A DNA stretch of 64,000 bases from Pseudonocardia sp. DSM 110487 (GCF_019468565.1 NZ_CP080521.1:2542001-2606000), one strand, 5' to 3'; shown: positions 41,398 through 50,169, counted from the stretch's first letter. A program made the numbers and translations. The notes: generated from the sequence alone by a model not told the origin.

Positions 41398-42321
41398 CTA
41401 GACCTCGAGCTTCTGCGACAGCTGCCGGCGCAGGTACAGCACGGACGCGAGCAGCGTGACGATTGCGAGCAGCAGGGCGATCGCGGACCCGAGCCCGTAG
41501 TCGCTGTTGACGAACGTCTCCTTGTACATGGTCAGCGCGAGGGTCTCGGACGCCCTGCCGGGCCCGCCCTTCGTCATGACCTGCACGAGGTCGAAGGTCT
41601 TGAGGCTCGCGACGATCGAGAGCCCGACCACGACGGTGGTGAGGGGGCGCAGCATCGGCCAGACGATGCCGGTGAACAGGCGCAGGCCGGTGGCGCCGTC
41701 GAGCCGGGCGGCCTCGAGGGGCTCCTTCGGGATCGAGTGGAGCCCGATCGTGAACAGCAGGGCGTTCACCCCGACCCCCTGCCAGGCGGCCGCGACGATC
41801 ATGACGATCGTGTTGAGCGGCGCGTCGACCAGCCAGCGCGGAGGCGCCTCGATCCAGAAGAGCCCTCCGAGCGCCTGGTCGAGCGCACCGCCGCCGGACA
41901 GGATGAACGACCAGACGGTGGCGACCCCGACCCCGGACACCGCGTAGGGCAGCAGGAACGGCAGCTGCAGCCATGCCCCGCCCGGCAGGTTCCACGTCAA
42001 CAGGGCGAGGACGAGACCCAGCCCCACCGGGATCAGCAGTGTGCCCGCCACCCAGAGCAGCGTGTTCCCGAGCGACCCGAGGAACCCGGGGTCGGCGAAC
42101 ATCTCGCCGAAGTTGTCGAGGCCGACCCACTCGGGGTCGCCGAGCCCGTCGTAGGAGGTGAAGCTCAGGAAGACGGTCCAGAGCAGCGGCAGGTAGAGGA
42201 GCACGGCCACCAGCAGCACGCCCGGGGCGACGAAACCCCGGGCGGACCACTGATAGCCCCGACTCCGCCCCGTCGGCGCGGGAAGGGGCCTGACCTCGGG
42301 CCTCGTAGCCGTGAGCGCCAT
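41398..42321 (-). CDS. Carbohydrate ABC transporter permease (MalF-type)
   Basis: A 307-residue CUT1 permease with six helices after a about 30-residue cytosolic tail. Markers are VFLSFTSYDGLGDPEWVGLD and NFGEMFADPGF (periplasmic segment), LQLPFLLPYAVSGVGVATVW and the EAA loop EPLEAARLDGATGLRLFTGI. ATG 42321 shares a base with the stop of the binding-protein gene. Works with the following MalG-type permease. Confidence 0.94.
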   Translation of the reverse strand: MALTATRPEVRPLPAPTGRSRGYQWSARGFVAPGVLLVAVLLYLPLLWTVFLSFTSYDGLGDPEWVGLDNFGEMFADPGFLGSLGNTLLWVAGTLLIPVGLGLVLALLTWNLPGGAWLQLPFLLPYAVSGVGVATVWSFILSGGGALDQALGGLFWIEAPPRWLVDAPLNTIVMIVAAAWQGVGVNALLFTIGLHSIPKEPLEAARLDGATGLRLFTGIVWPMLRPLTTVVVGLSIVASLKTFDLVQVMTKGGPGRASETLALTMYKETFVNSDYGLGSAIALLLAIVTLLASVLYLRRQLSQKLEV

Positions 42322-43568
42322 CAGCGCTGCTCGGCCCAGTACTTGTCCGCCTCCGCCTGGATCGCCTCCAGGTACGGCATCGGGTCGGACGGGTTGGCGT
42401 TGAACGCGCCGAACTGCTCGAGGGCCACGGTGAGGATCGGGGTGGGGGTGGCCTCGTAGTAGCGCTCGACCTGGCGGTGGCCTGCGCTCACGATCTCCTG
42501 CCCCAGCTCCGCGAGGCGCGGGTTGGCGACCTGTGCCTTCGGGTTGAACGGGACGTCGCCGCGCGCGGCCGACCACGCCGTCTGGGCGTCCGGCGACATC
42601 CACCACTTCGAGTAGGCGAGCCCCATCGACTTCTGCGCCGATCCCTCCGCGACGCAGAGCGGGCCGGACTCGGTGGCCACCGGGGTCACGCCGAGGTCGG
42701 GGTTCTTCGCGGGGATCACGAAGAAGTCGTAGTCGACGCCCTGCTGCAGGCCCGCGCCGTCGAGGGAGCCGTTGTAGAAGCTCCCGAAGATCATCATCGC
42801 GTACTCGCGCTGCTTGAATCCGACGGCCGGGTCGACGGTGCTGCCGGCGTCGCTGAACCAACCCTTCTCCTGCTGCTGCAGCCACTCCTGCATGACCGCG
42901 ACGATCCGCGGGTCGGTGTAGGAGACCTGGCCGGTGGCGAGGCCCTCGAAGAGGTCGGGGTCGGTGCCCATGACCATCTGCTGGAACCACGGGAACGCGA
43001 ACAGGATGCTCGTCTGGTAGTACGGCGTGACGCCAGCGGCCTCGAGGGTGGCCGCCACGGTGTCGAGCTCGGCCCACGTCGCCGGCACGGAGATCCCGTG
43101 CTCGTCGAAGATCTTCTTGTTGTAGTACATCACCCAGTAGGCGATGTTCATCGGCACGCAGTACTGCTTGCTGTCGTAGGTGTAGCGCTTGCGCAGCTCC
43201 TCGCTCACCCAGCCCTGCGCGACGGCCTCGGTCCAGATGTCCGTGGTCTCGGCGACCAGCCCGTCCTCGACGAGCGCGGCGAGCGTCGGCCCGGTCTGCC
43301 AGGTGAACAGGCCCGGGCTCTCCTTGGTGCGGAACGACTGCTTGATGAACGCGTCGTACTGGTTGGCGTCGGAGTAGCCGGTGGTTTCCAGGGTGATCCC
43401 GGCGCCGGGCTGCGACGCGGCGTTGAGCTCGTCGAAGTCCGGCTCCCACGCGGCCTTGTTCGTGAAGAACTTCAGGGTGCCGGTGGTGGCGCCGGTGTCC
43501 TGCGCCCCGCCGGAGCAGGCGGTGAGCAGGACGGCGAGGGCCGCGATCGCCGCGAATCGTCTTCTCAT
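42321..43568 (-). CDS. Sugar ABC transporter substrate-binding lipoprotein
   Basis: A 415-residue CUT1 family-1 solute-binding protein. Lipoprotein signal with lipobox LLTAC (Cys at about 18). Fold markers are TLKFFTNKAAWEPDFDELNA, YCVPMNIAYWVMYYNKKIFD, GSFYNGSLDGAGLQQGVDYD and the Trp-rich KWWMSPDAQTAWSAARGDVP. The many aromatic residues suit an oligosaccharide ligand. ATG 43568 overlaps the stop of the isomerase gene (ATGA). Confidence 0.93.
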   Translation of the reverse strand: MRRRFAAIAALAVLLTACSGGAQDTGATTGTLKFFTNKAAWEPDFDELNAASQPGAGITLETTGYSDANQYDAFIKQSFRTKESPGLFTWQTGPTLAALVEDGLVAETTDIWTEAVAQGWVSEELRKRYTYDSKQYCVPMNIAYWVMYYNKKIFDEHGISVPATWAELDTVAATLEAAGVTPYYQTSILFAFPWFQQMVMGTDPDLFEGLATGQVSYTDPRIVAVMQEWLQQQEKGWFSDAGSTVDPAVGFKQREYAMMIFGSFYNGSLDGAGLQQGVDYDFFVIPAKNPDLGVTPVATESGPLCVAEGSAQKSMGLAYSKWWMSPDAQTAWSAARGDVPFNPKAQVANPRLAELGQEIVSAGHRQVERYYEATPTPILTVALEQFGAFNANPSDPMPYLEAIQAEADKYWAEQR

Positions 43569-45343
43569 CGTGAACTCCCTTGTTCAGTGCCCCGTTGTTC
43601 TGTCCCTCGGACGGAGGCCTTGACGGTGGCGAAGCGCTCGCTCGCCGACGCCGGCGAGCGGCGGATCACGTACTCGCCGACGGCGGCCGGGACGATGAAC
43701 GTCTCGGCGTAGTGCACGGGGAAGGGCGCGAAGGAGCCGGTCGGGCTCACGACCTCGACCTCGTCGCCCTCCACGAGGTTGAGGACGTTCACGGTGCCGC
43801 GGGTGTGGTGGCGGGCCTCTTCGGTGAACCAAAGCCTGCGTACCTCGATGAACTCCAGCTCGTGCAGCCCGGTGCGCTCCTCGCGCACGCCGTCGGCCTC
43901 GGAGATCAGCTCGGGCCCGCACAGCAGGTTCTCCCGCACCCACGCGGTGTCGCGGTCCCACTGGATGTTGCGGGACCCGTGCTCCAGGTGGACCGGGCGG
44001 GGGACGCCGTCGAGGCCGACGCGGCCCCAGTCCCACAGCTTGAAGGTAAAGATGTACGGGGTGGCCGAGATCTCCAGGACCATCGAGTTGGCGCCCGAGC
44101 AGTGCACGGTGCCCGCGGGGATCGAGAAGTGGTCGTGCTTGCGGGCAGGGAACGCGTTGACGAACCGCTCGGCGTCGAACGCCGGTCCGCCCGCGGCCGC
44201 CGTCTCGAGGGCCTTGAGCATCTCGTCCGGGTCCGTGCCGTCCTTCAGACCCAGGTAGACCACCGCGTCGTCGCCTGCGTCCAGCAGGTAGTAGCTCTCG
44301 TCCTGCGTGTAGTGCATGCCGAAGGTGTCCTGGATGTACCCGGTGAGCGGGTGCACCTGCAGCGAGAGGTTCCCGCCCTCCATCGTGTCGAGGAAGTCGA
44401 ACCGGATCGGGAACTCCGGGCCGAACCGCGCCTCGGTGAGCGCGCCGAGCAGGGCCGTCGGCTGCATCAGCACGAGGTCGAGCGCCGGGATCTCGACGAT
44501 GCCTCCCTCGCCTTCGAGCAGCAGCGAGTTCTCCTCCGGCACGCAGTCGAAGCACCATGCGTAGTTGGGCGCCGACGGGTCGAGGCCCAGCTTCCGCTTC
44601 ATCCACTGGCCGCCCCATACGCCGGGGTCGAAGAACGGGACGACCCGCAGCGGCGCCCGCGTCGCCGCGTCGAGCGCGGCGCGGAGGTCGGCGCCCTCGA
44701 CCATCCCGCCCGCGTTCCCGTCCAGCAGGAAATCGACGACGCCGAGGAGGCGCCGCTTGTGCCGGTCGGCGATCCGCCACTCGACGAAGAACCCGCGCTT
44801 GTACTTCCGCAGCGGGTCCTCGTCATGGTTGGCGCAGCGCCAGTTCGGCGCTCCGGCGCGCTGGCGCTGCTGCAGCTCCCACCTGGCCATGTCCACCACG
44901 ACGAGGGCGTCCGGCTCCGGAGCGGCGAGTGCGGCGCCCCAGCCGACGAGGACGGTCGGCGCGACCGCGGCGCGCACCCGGCCCGACAGCGCGGCGAGCG
45001 CGTCGGGGGAGTAGAGCGCGTCGATCGTGGCGTGGCTGAGCACGCCGAAGACCCGGTCGTCGGTGAGGTTGTCGGCGAACCGGCGGTCGATGTCCTCGAT
45101 CGGGAGCGCGGCGGCCTCCTCGACGTCGACGATCTCGTGGCCGGGCAGGGCCGCCGCGATCTCGGCGCGCAGCCAGGCGAGGTCGGTGCCCGGGTAGGCG
45201 TCGACCACGACGACCGGTGCCCGCTCGCCCGCGCGCCGCGCGGCCAGCGCGGCGACGGCGTGCCATGCCGCGGCGCCGTGGCGGACGACCGCGCCCGCAG
45301 GCAGCGGCACCGTCGGCTGCCGGTCGTACGTGGGCTCAGGCAT
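43565..45343 (-). CDS. Class I mannose-6-phosphate isomerase-like protein with N-terminal extension
   Basis: A 592-residue protein, about 200 longer than typical ManA. The C-terminal about 370 residues are the cupin isomerase: VPFFDPGVWGGQWMKRKLGL, NLSLQVHPLTGYIQDTFG (zinc-binding Gln/His), DESYYLLDAGDDAVVYLGLK, HDHFSIPAGTVHCSGANSMV (His). The first about 220 residues resemble a P-loop-less kinase-like fold (PVVVVDAYPGTDLAWLRAEI) of unknown role. ManA interconverts mannose-6-P and fructose-6-P; in this operon it would follow the ROK kinase. ATG 45343, overlapping the ROK stop by 8 bases. Confidence 0.87.
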   Translation of the reverse strand: MPEPTYDRQPTVPLPAGAVVRHGAAAWHAVAALAARRAGERAPVVVVDAYPGTDLAWLRAEIAAALPGHEIVDVEEAAALPIEDIDRRFADNLTDDRVFGVLSHATIDALYSPDALAALSGRVRAAVAPTVLVGWGAALAAPEPDALVVVDMARWELQQRQRAGAPNWRCANHDEDPLRKYKRGFFVEWRIADRHKRRLLGVVDFLLDGNAGGMVEGADLRAALDAATRAPLRVVPFFDPGVWGGQWMKRKLGLDPSAPNYAWCFDCVPEENSLLLEGEGGIVEIPALDLVLMQPTALLGALTEARFGPEFPIRFDFLDTMEGGNLSLQVHPLTGYIQDTFGMHYTQDESYYLLDAGDDAVVYLGLKDGTDPDEMLKALETAAAGGPAFDAERFVNAFPARKHDHFSIPAGTVHCSGANSMVLEISATPYIFTFKLWDWGRVGLDGVPRPVHLEHGSRNIQWDRDTAWVRENLLCGPELISEADGVREERTGLHELEFIEVRRLWFTEEARHHTRGTVNVLNLVEGDEVEVVSPTGSFAPFPVHYAETFIVPAAVGEYVIRRSPASASERFATVKASVRGTEQRGTEQGSSR

Positions 45344-46217
45344 CGAGATCCTTTCGCGCGATCACGGCGAGGCCGCGGAGCACGGACAGGTCGGGGCGGT
45401 CGGGCACGACGACCTGCGGACGGTGGGCCGACGACCACATGTGCCGCTCCAGGTGGGCGGTCAGCCCCGGGACGATCGCCTCGCGGGCGGCGAGGACGCC
45501 GCCGGAGACGATCGCGACGGCCGGGTCGTAGGCGTGGCACAGGGTCACGAGCGCGGCACCCCACACCCGGACGAAGCGGTCGAGGACGTCGCGGGCGCCG
45601 CGGTCGTGGCCCGCCGCCTCGACGAGGGCGCGCAGATCCGGATGGGTGCGCAGATCCGGATGGGTGCGCAGGGCCCACGTGCTGGCCAGCGACTCGGCGC
45701 AGCCGACGTTCCCGCAGTTGCAGGGCCCGGCGTCGACGTCCACCGTGACGTGGCCGCCGAGGATGCCCGCGTGGTCGGTGGCCCCGCGCAGCACGATCCC
45801 GTCCATCATCGCGGCGGTGCCGATGCCGGTGCCGATCGTCATCAGCACCGCGTCGCGGGCGCCTGCGGCGACGCCGTGCACGGTCTCGCCGACGAGCGCC
45901 GCGCGCGCGTCGTTCTCGATGGCGGCAGGCGCGCCGAAGGACTTCTCGGCCCACGCCCGTACGTCGACACCGGCGAGGGAGGTGTACTTGTCGTGGGCGC
46001 GCACGAGGGTCCCTGCGCGCCGATCGACCACGCCGGGCAGCGCGACCCCGATGGCTTCCGGCCTCGTCCCGGCGATCAGCTCCCGCGCGGCGATCTCGGC
46101 GCGCCCGAGCGGATCGCGGCGGTCGACGGGGATCTGCGTGGTGGCGAGCGGCGAACCGGTGTCGAGAACCCCGATCTTGACGGCCGTCCCCCCGAAGTCG
46201 ATGCACAACTCGGTCAC
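45336..46217 (-). CDS. ROK family sugar kinase
   Basis: A 293-residue ROK protein without a DNA-binding domain. ATP-binding phosphate-1 is CIDFGGTAVKIGVL; phosphate-2 is MTIGTGIGTAAMMDG; the zinc site is GPCNCGNVGCAESL; catalytic-region IENDARAALVGE contains the base Asp. It likely phosphorylates a hexose released by the operon glycosidase. Residues around RTHPDLRTHPDL come from an 18-bp tandem duplication. GTG 46217. First gene of the operon, just downstream of a LacI-type palindrome. Confidence 0.92.
   Translation of the reverse strand: MTELCIDFGGTAVKIGVLDTGSPLATTQIPVDRRDPLGRAEIAARELIAGTRPEAIGVALPGVVDRRAGTLVRAHDKYTSLAGVDVRAWAEKSFGAPAAIENDARAALVGETVHGVAAGARDAVLMTIGTGIGTAAMMDGIVLRGATDHAGILGGHVTVDVDAGPCNCGNVGCAESLASTWALRTHPDLRTHPDLRALVEAAGHDRGARDVLDRFVRVWGAALVTLCHAYDPAVAIVSGGVLAAREAIVPGLTAHLERHMWSSAHRPQVVVPDRPDLSVLRGLAVIARKDLDA
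45631..45666. repeat. 18-bp in-frame tandem duplication in the ROK gene
   Basis: CGCAGATCCGGATGGGTG occurs twice head to tail, adding one extra Arg-Thr-His-Pro-Asp-Leu unit to the kinase without breaking the frame. The copies are identical, so the event is recent or the locus is slippage-prone. Confidence 0.85.
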
Positions 46218-46232
46218 GGGCCACCCTTCGTT

Positions 46233-46244
46233 GGTAACGTTACC
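46233..46244. promoter_or_regulatory. LacI-type operator before the sugar operon
   Basis: GGTAACGTTACC is a perfect 12-bp palindrome with the central CG of LacI-family operators, 16 bp before the ROK GTG. The extended form TTGGTAACGTTA also occurs in front of lacI itself. Confidence 0.75.
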
Positions 46245-46271
46245 TGAACGCTGACACCGGCCTTCCCCGCA

Positions 46272-47315
46272 CTATGGAGCCATCGCGCCCCGGTCCGGAG
46301 GGCGCAGGCGTACCGGGAGTTCCAGGGTTCTCGCCGCGGCCGGGGCGTCCGCGGCCAGGCGCTCGAACAGCAGCTGTGCCGTCTCCCTGCCGAGCTGGCG
46401 GGCGTCGTGGTCGAGCACGGTGACCGGGACGGGCATCAGGCCGGACAGCTCGAAGTCGTCGAAGCTCACGATGGCCGGGAAGCCGGCGGCGTCGGCCCCG
46501 TGGCGCATCCGGCGCCCGATCTCCTCCAGCGCGCCGATCGTGTTCCGGTTGTTGGCGCAGAACACTGCGGTCGGCGGGGTGTCCAGGTCGAGCAGTGCCC
46601 GCATCGCCGCCCGCGCCGAGGCGACGTCCTGCTGGCCGCGGTGCACCAGCCCCGCCTCGGGGGTCAGGCCGCGCTCGGCCAGCGCGCGCTCGAACCCCTC
46701 GTAGCGGCGCCGCCCGGTGAACACGGAGGCGGCGTTGCCGAGGTAGGCGATGCGGACGTGACCCGCGTCCAGCAGCGCCGCCGTGCCCCGGTAGGCGCCG
46801 CCGACGTCGTCGACGAGGACGGTGTCGACGTCCAGCCCGTACACGCGGCGGGAGGCGAGGACGAGCGGGGTGGTGCCGAGCCGCTCGGGGCGCAGGTGGT
46901 CGGACGCGCCGCCGGACGGGACGAGGATCAGCCCCTCGACCTGGCGACCGATGAAGTCGTCGATGAGCTGCCGCTCGCGCGCCGGGTCCTCGCCCGTGTT
47001 GCCGAGGATGATCCGCTTGCCGTGGGCGGCGGCCACCTCCTCGATCCCCAACGCGAGGTTGCCGTAGTAGGGGTTCGCGAGGTTGGTGATCGCCACGCCG
47101 ATCAGCCCGGTGGCCTGGCCGGGGCGGAGGCTCCGCGCGTTCTCGTTGCGGTGGTAGCCGAGCTCCTCGACGGCCGCGAGCACCTTCTCCTGCAGCTCGG
47201 GGCGCACGTTCGCGCCGCCTGCGAGGGTGCGCGACACCGTCATCGGGCTCACGCCGGCCAGGGAGGCGACCTCCCGCACCGTCGGCTGCCGCGGCCGACG
47301 CCCTGCCTGCGTCAC
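46272..47315 (-). CDS. LacI-family transcriptional repressor of the sugar operon
   Basis: A 347-residue regulator. The DNA-binding headpiece is PTVREVASLAGVSPMTVSRT LAGG-type with hinge ARSLRPGQATGLIGV; the rest is the periplasmic-binding-type sensor (NLANPYYGNLALGIEEVAAA, VPSGGASDHLRPERLGTTPL, FCANNRNTIGALEEIGRR, IVSFDDFEL). GTG 47315. A palindrome TTGGTAACGTTAGCAA abuts its start and another precedes the downstream operon, so it probably represses both itself and the operon until sugar binds. Confidence 0.94.
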   Translation of the reverse strand: MTQAGRRPRQPTVREVASLAGVSPMTVSRTLAGGANVRPELQEKVLAAVEELGYHRNENARSLRPGQATGLIGVAITNLANPYYGNLALGIEEVAAAHGKRIILGNTGEDPARERQLIDDFIGRQVEGLILVPSGGASDHLRPERLGTTPLVLASRRVYGLDVDTVLVDDVGGAYRGTAALLDAGHVRIAYLGNAASVFTGRRRYEGFERALAERGLTPEAGLVHRGQQDVASARAAMRALLDLDTPPTAVFCANNRNTIGALEEIGRRMRHGADAAGFPAIVSFDDFELSGLMPVPVTVLDHDARQLGRETAQLLFERLAADAPAAARTLELPVRLRPPDRGAMAP

Positions 47316-47316
47316 G

Positions 47317-47332
47317 TTGGTAACGTTAGCAA
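47317..47332. promoter_or_regulatory. LacI-type operator at the lacI start
   Basis: TTGGTAACGTTAGCAA is a near-perfect palindrome lying one base upstream of the lacI GTG. It shares TTGGTAACGTTA with the operator at 46233. Its position over the transcription or translation start indicates autorepression. Confidence 0.7.
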
Positions 47333-47336
47333 CGCC

Positions 47337-48026
47337 TCACGAGCCGACGAAACCCCCGTCCACCGGGAGAATCGTCCCGGTCACGTACGTCGCGCCGATC
47401 ACGTAGCTCACGGCGCGGGCGACGTCGTCCGGCTGCCCGATCCGACGGGCGGGGATTCCGGCGACGGCCGCGTCGAACTGGCTCTGCCGCTGGTCGTCGG
47501 GCAGGAACGACCACCACGGCGTGTCGATCACGCCGGGCGACACCGCGTTGACCCGCACCGGGGCGAGCTCGGCGGCGAGCGGCGCAACCATTCGCTCGAT
47601 CGCCCCGTTCACGGCCGCGAGCGCGACCGTCCCCGGCAGCGCCGCTCGTGCGCTCGCCGCGGAGATCAAGGTGATCGAACCGGTGACGCGTGCGTGCCGG
47701 ATCGCCGCGAGGTAGCCGAACAGCTTGCCCTCGAACGCGGCCCGGACGGCGGCGGGCCCGGTCTCCCGGATCGGACCCACACCGATCGACCCGGGGCTGA
47801 ACGCGAGCACCAGGTGGTCGAACTCGCCCGTGCGCTCGAAGAACGCGGCGAGCTCCTCCTCGTTGGTGCCGTCGACCTGCTCGGCGGCGGACACGCGGTC
47901 CTTCACCGCCGCGAGCTTCTCCGGGTCCCGCCCCGTGACGACAACCGTCGCGGCGCCCTCGCCCGCCAACCGCTCGGCGGTGGCGAGCCCGATGCCCGAT
48001 GTGCCTCCCATGACCACGACGCGCAC
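47337..48026 (-). CDS. SDR family protein lacking the YxxxK catalytic pair
   Basis: A 229-residue short-chain dehydrogenase fold. The NAD(P) site is VVVMGGTSGIGLATAERLAG; Ser is present (LISAASARAALPGTVALAAV) but where Tyr-x-x-x-Lys should follow there is VALAAVNGA, so the classical catalytic Tyr and Lys are missing. The C-terminus INDVA-like (RVNAVSPGVIDTPWW, TGTILPVDGGF) is normal. Such members may bind nucleotide without dehydrogenase activity or use other residues. GTG 48026. It diverges from a TetR gene with duplicated operators between. Confidence 0.88.
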   Translation of the reverse strand: MRVVVMGGTSGIGLATAERLAGEGAATVVVTGRDPEKLAAVKDRVSAAEQVDGTNEEELAAFFERTGEFDHLVLAFSPGSIGVGPIRETGPAAVRAAFEGKLFGYLAAIRHARVTGSITLISAASARAALPGTVALAAVNGAIERMVAPLAAELAPVRVNAVSPGVIDTPWWSFLPDDQRQSQFDAAVAGIPARRIGQPDDVARAVSYVIGATYVTGTILPVDGGFVGS

Positions 48027-48042
48027 GCCGCACCTCCCATTT

Positions 48043-48085
48043 CAAGACGTTGCGTCTCGATACTAAACCAAGACGTCGCGTCTTG
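48043..48085. promoter_or_regulatory. Tandem TetR operators
   Basis: CAAGACGTCGCGTCTTG (48069-48085) is a perfect palindrome with 7-bp arms; CAAGACGTTGCGTCTCG (48043-48059) is a near copy 26 bp to the left. They lie between the divergent SDR and TetR genes, overlapping both promoters. Confidence 0.8.
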
Positions 48086-48097
48086 TAAATTGCTCGC

Positions 48098-48691
48098 ATG
48101 ACCGGAGACCGACGGCCGGGCCGACCGCGCAGCGAGGCGACCCGGAGGGCGATCGAGGCGGCGGCCCTCGACGAGCTGCGGGAACGGGGCTACGCGAGCC
48201 TCACGATCGAGGGCATCGCGGCCCGGGCGGGCGCCGGGAAGCAGACGATCTACCGCTGGTGGCGGTCCAAGGCCGACCTCGTGCTCGACGCCATGACCGA
48301 TTTCGCGGACGCCACCGTGCCGATCCCCGACGAGGGATCGCTGCCCGGCGACCTGCTCGCGTTCCTCGTCGCGTCGTTCCGCCAGCGCGGTGCCCGCCCC
48401 GCGCTCGTCGGCCTGATGGCGCATGCGGTGCTCGACCCGGAGTTCGCCCCCGCGTTCCGCGAGCGGTTCCTCTTCGCCCGGCGCGCGGCGCTGCGCGGGA
48501 TCCTCCAACGCGCCGTGGCTCGCGGCGAGATCGACGAGGCCGTCGACCTCGAGCTCCTCCTCGACGTGGTCTTCGGGGTCCTGTGGTACCGGCTGCTCGT
48601 CGACCACGCTTCGCTGGACGACGCGGCCGCGCGCGACCTCGCCGCACTTGTCGTGCGCGCCGCTTCCCTCAATCAGGTGGCCGCTCAGTAA
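48098..48691 (+). CDS. TetR-family regulator of the SDR gene
   Basis: A 197-residue repressor. Residues about 10-60 carry the helix-turn-helix (ATRRAIEAAALDELRERGYA, IEGIAARAGAGKQTIYRWWR). The C-terminal half matches the TetR_C_16/AefR-like helices (QRGARPALVGLMAHAVLDPE, VVFGVLWYRLLVDHASLD). Its ATG at 48098 is 13 bp after a perfect palindrome, so it should repress itself and the divergent SDR. Effector unknown. Confidence 0.93.
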   Translation: MTGDRRPGRPRSEATRRAIEAAALDELRERGYASLTIEGIAARAGAGKQTIYRWWRSKADLVLDAMTDFADATVPIPDEGSLPGDLLAFLVASFRQRGARPALVGLMAHAVLDPEFAPAFRERFLFARRAALRGILQRAVARGEIDEAVDLELLLDVVFGVLWYRLLVDHASLDDAAARDLAALVVRAASLNQVAAQ

Positions 48692-48777
48692 CAGCCGGTC
48701 ATCGCACAAGGTCGAGTCGGATCGGTCGGCGGTTGTACGGTGCGGGTGACGCACCGTGACAACGGGAGGCCACCGCC

Positions 48778-49596
48778 GTGACCGATGCCCAGTCTGCATC
48801 TGACGACGTGACGGCGAGGCTGAACATCGAAGTGCCCCATTCGGCACGTGTGTGGAACTACTGGCTGGGGGGCAAGGACAACTATGCCGCCGACCGGGCA
48901 ACCGGCGACAAGGTGCGCGAGACGTATCCCGGCGTCGTCGACGTCGCGCGCCAGGCGCGTGCCTTCCTCGTGCGGGCCGTGACGTACCTGGCCGGAGAGT
49001 GCGGTGTCAGCCAGTTCCTCGACGTCGGGACCGGGTTGCCCACCGCCAACAACACCCACGAAGTCGCGCAGGGCGTCAACCCTCGAGCTCGTATCGTCTA
49101 CGTGGACAACGATCCCATCGTCCTCGCACATGCCCGGGCGCTCCTCACCTCGACGAACCAGGGAGTGTGCGCGTACATCGACGCAGACGTGCGGGACCCC
49201 GGTTACATCCTGGAGCGGGCCGGTAGAACGCTGGACTTCACTCAGCCGGTCGGGCTGATGATGCTCGGCATCCTCGGCAACATTTCCGATTACGGCCAGG
49301 CGAACGCCATCCTCAAGATCCTTCTGGACGGGGTCCCTTCGGGTAGCTACCTCGTCCTCAACGACGGCACGAACGTGATCCGGCCCGAGGCTGCGGCGGA
49401 GGCGGCCCGCATTCGCGCGGAGGCGGGCGACCCGTACTACCTGCGTACCCCCGAGGAGATCACAGGGTTCTTCAGTGGCCTGGAACTGCTGGAGCCCGGC
49501 GTGGTGTCCACCTCCCATTGGCGGCCCGGCCACCTGTGGGGCGAACAGTTGCCGCCACCTGTGAACTCCTACTGCGGGGTAGCCCGCAAGCCGTGA
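48778..49596 (+). CDS. DUF574-type SAM-dependent methyltransferase
   Basis: A 272-residue actinobacterial methyltransferase (Methyltransf_19/DUF574). Markers are the conserved N-terminal SARVWNYWLGGKDNYAADRA, the SAM loop FLDVGTGLPTANNTHEVAQG, ARIVYVDNDPIVLAHARALL (acidic motif), and YYLRTPEEITGFFSGLELLE. Members are numerous in actinomycetes; targets are not known. GTG 48778 behind GGGAGG. It is monocistronic and followed by a 570-bp non-coding repeat region. Confidence 0.93.
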   Translation: MTDAQSASDDVTARLNIEVPHSARVWNYWLGGKDNYAADRATGDKVRETYPGVVDVARQARAFLVRAVTYLAGECGVSQFLDVGTGLPTANNTHEVAQGVNPRARIVYVDNDPIVLAHARALLTSTNQGVCAYIDADVRDPGYILERAGRTLDFTQPVGLMMLGILGNISDYGQANAILKILLDGVPSGSYLVLNDGTNVIRPEAAAEAARIRAEAGDPYYLRTPEEITGFFSGLELLEPGVVSTSHWRPGHLWGEQLPPPVNSYCGVARKP

Positions 49597-50169
49597 GCGA
49601 GATCGATCCGACCGTTCAACACCCTGCCTGGTACTCCAGCCGGACTTCGTGATCATTCGTCTGGTCGCAGGGCTCGGCCACATCTCGGCGCGGCGGAGCC
49701 GCTGACGCATCCCGTGTCGGCCGACGCAGCCCGTCGCAGGTCAGACACCCCGTCGACCGGGCGCGCCGCCCGAGAACGAGCGCGCCGGGCTCCACGGTGC
49801 CGGGCTGGGTGCCGGACGCTTTCGTGGGCGCGCCGTTCCCGGCCCCAGCCACCCCCGCAAGGCGATGGGTCGAGGCAACCGGCGGACACGCACGCGAAGA
49901 CCGGATCACGCGGTGGGCGCCGGCTGGCCTCGGCGGGGAACGGCGCGCCCACCGGCCGGTGCCTGACCGGGCCGACCCGATGGATCGACACGATCGTGCC
50001 CCGACAGCGCAGCCGCCCGACCGGCGGCGGTCAAGATCCGAAGTATCGGTTGTCCACGGCTGCTCTCACGACCATGAGCACCCGCTACGTCGGATCATGG
50101 GCGCGGCCACCGCCGAACGGGACCCAGCGGCAGCGCCGAACACCATGATCACAAAATCCGGCTGTAGGA
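49597..50169. repeat. Non-coding repeat element, copy A
   Basis: This 573-bp gap has no credible gene. 49665-49800 and 50032-50120 are alignable with 62389-62555 and 62553-62720. Shared segments include GGTCAGACACCCC, GAGAACGAGCGCGCCGGGC, GATCCGAAGTA, ACCATGAGCACCCG and CGGATCATGG. An extra about 220 bp in this copy carries a perfect 16-bp inverted repeat (49825-49840 and 49936-49951). It looks like a non-coding mobile or multiplied element. Confidence 0.7.

Noticed and set aside
43580..45748. 722-codon plus-strand frame opposite the isomerase
   Set aside because: Shadow of the ManA-like gene; no family features.
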